This document shows, piece by piece, positions 63,864 through 64,000 of a DNA stretch of 64,000 bases. Made by a program: the position numbers and the translations under genes. The notes beneath the pieces are model-generated. The model was not told the DNA's origin. It was given only the letters and a program-made list of their open reading frames with translations, and made no database searches. The number at the start of each line of letters is the position of its first letter. The stretch's first letter is position 1. Origin of the DNA: DASQPR01 sp963836775 (lineage in GTDB: Bacteria > Actinomycetota > Actinomycetes > Mycobacteriales > Micromonosporaceae); the NCBI GenBank assembly GCA_963836775.1, contig CAWIKR010000003.1, positions 2,542,001-2,606,000 of the forward strand, in the 5' to 3' direction.

Positions 63864-64000
63864 TCATTCTCCCGACAGGATGTCCAGGCCGCCCTTGCGG
63901 CCGAAGAAGCGCGGAATTACCAGGGCCAGGGCGATCAGCCCGATTGAACCGACCAGCATCAACGTGCCGACCGCGTTGATCGAGGGCCGGACGCCATTGC
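63864..64000 (-). CDS. ABC transporter permease, C-terminal fragment (PotC-like)
   Basis: Only the last 44 residues are in the window, from GVRPSINAVGTLMLVGSIGL through IALALVIPRFFGRKGG to the TGA. The stretch G-x-x-P-x-I-N-A and the last membrane segment match the end of PotC-type permeases (GVTPEINALSTL in relatives). The gene continues beyond the window edge. It is in one operon with potA, spaced one base. Confidence 0.8.
   Translation of the reverse strand, partial: NGVRPSINAVGTLMLVGSIGLIALALVIPRFFGRKGGLDILSGE

Noticed and set aside
1..64000. tRNA, rRNA, prophage, insertion sequence or toxin-antitoxin modules
   Set aside because: None of their hallmarks were found by reading; a covariance or profile search would be needed to exclude short RNA genes.

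Overview
The window comes from a high-GC actinobacterium and most resembles a member of the Micromonosporaceae (Actinoplanes/Micromonospora type). This is inferred from gene content, gene order and codon use, not from a database match. Supporting signs are the actinobacterial block relA-apt-secF-secD-yajC-ruvB-ruvA-ruvC, the phosphatidylinositol mannoside genes (pgsA, acyltransferase, pimA), pdxST next to yebC, an EF-G2-like GTPase, GTG and TTG starts, and many genes whose start codon lies 6-7 bases after a TANNNT -10 box with no ribosome binding site (leaderless transcription).

Layout. 1-8252 (minus): stringent response (relA, truncated by the window edge), adenine salvage (apt), Sec translocon accessories (secF, secD, yajC) and Holliday junction processing (ruvB, ruvA, ruvC). 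8337-17122: accessory genes, namely a GNAT enzyme, a cupin, a DHA2 efflux pump with a TetR regulator, a maltokinase-cap protein, a Tat-exported multicopper oxidase with a membrane partner, a DUF2071 protein, a 37-residue membrane peptide and a lipoprotein. 17278-19668 (minus): yebC, pdxT, pdxS. 20196-24504: a DUF1345 membrane protein, then pgsA-acyltransferase-pimA-membrane protein (minus) for PI/PIM lipids. 24782-28708 (plus): EF-G2-like GTPase and ahcY, the latter behind an S-adenosylhomocysteine riboswitch. 28885-30958: a TPR protein and about 1.2 kb of noncoding repeats. 30959-38067: a CNNM/CorC protein, MarR-MFS pair, acyltransferase, MerR fusion, HIT hydrolase and an AhpD-like protein. 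38137-45544: a sugar epimerase, an ABC transporter plus two-component operon, a small HTH regulator with two operators, and thrS. 45803-54989: a cyclopropane synthase-like methyltransferase, a gene relic, a GH15 trehalase-like enzyme, LprD-like and DUF3817 membrane proteins, a solute-binding/VWA protein, an MprF-C-like protein and mscL. 55085-59787: a frame-disrupted acyltransferase/SGNH gene, a bacterial PH-domain pair and a small membrane protein. 59847-64000 (minus): putrescine uptake and oxidation (potC end, potA, amine oxidase, aldehyde dehydrogenase).

How the parts work together. Housekeeping blocks are separated by accessory genes. HIT and thrS, usually next to pgsA in actinobacteria, are here 12.6 and 19 kb away from it. 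The last block is a complete catabolic logic: import putrescine, oxidise it to 4-aminobutanal, then to GABA. The kinase-regulator pair at 40.8-42.9 kb probably controls the ABC exporter it is transcribed with.

The most unusual features are in the DNA between genes: two arrays of a CCAAGATC-N3-GATCTTGG palindrome, a duplicated hairpin element, tandem repeats that copy gene 3' ends including the stop codon, an 18-bp repeat array in the translation start region of the amine oxidase, and two places where an apparently separate downstream gene is fused in frame to its upstream neighbour while keeping its own start signal. I did not find a complete new defence, mobile or biosynthetic system. No tRNA, rRNA, CRISPR array, prophage or intact insertion sequence is visible.
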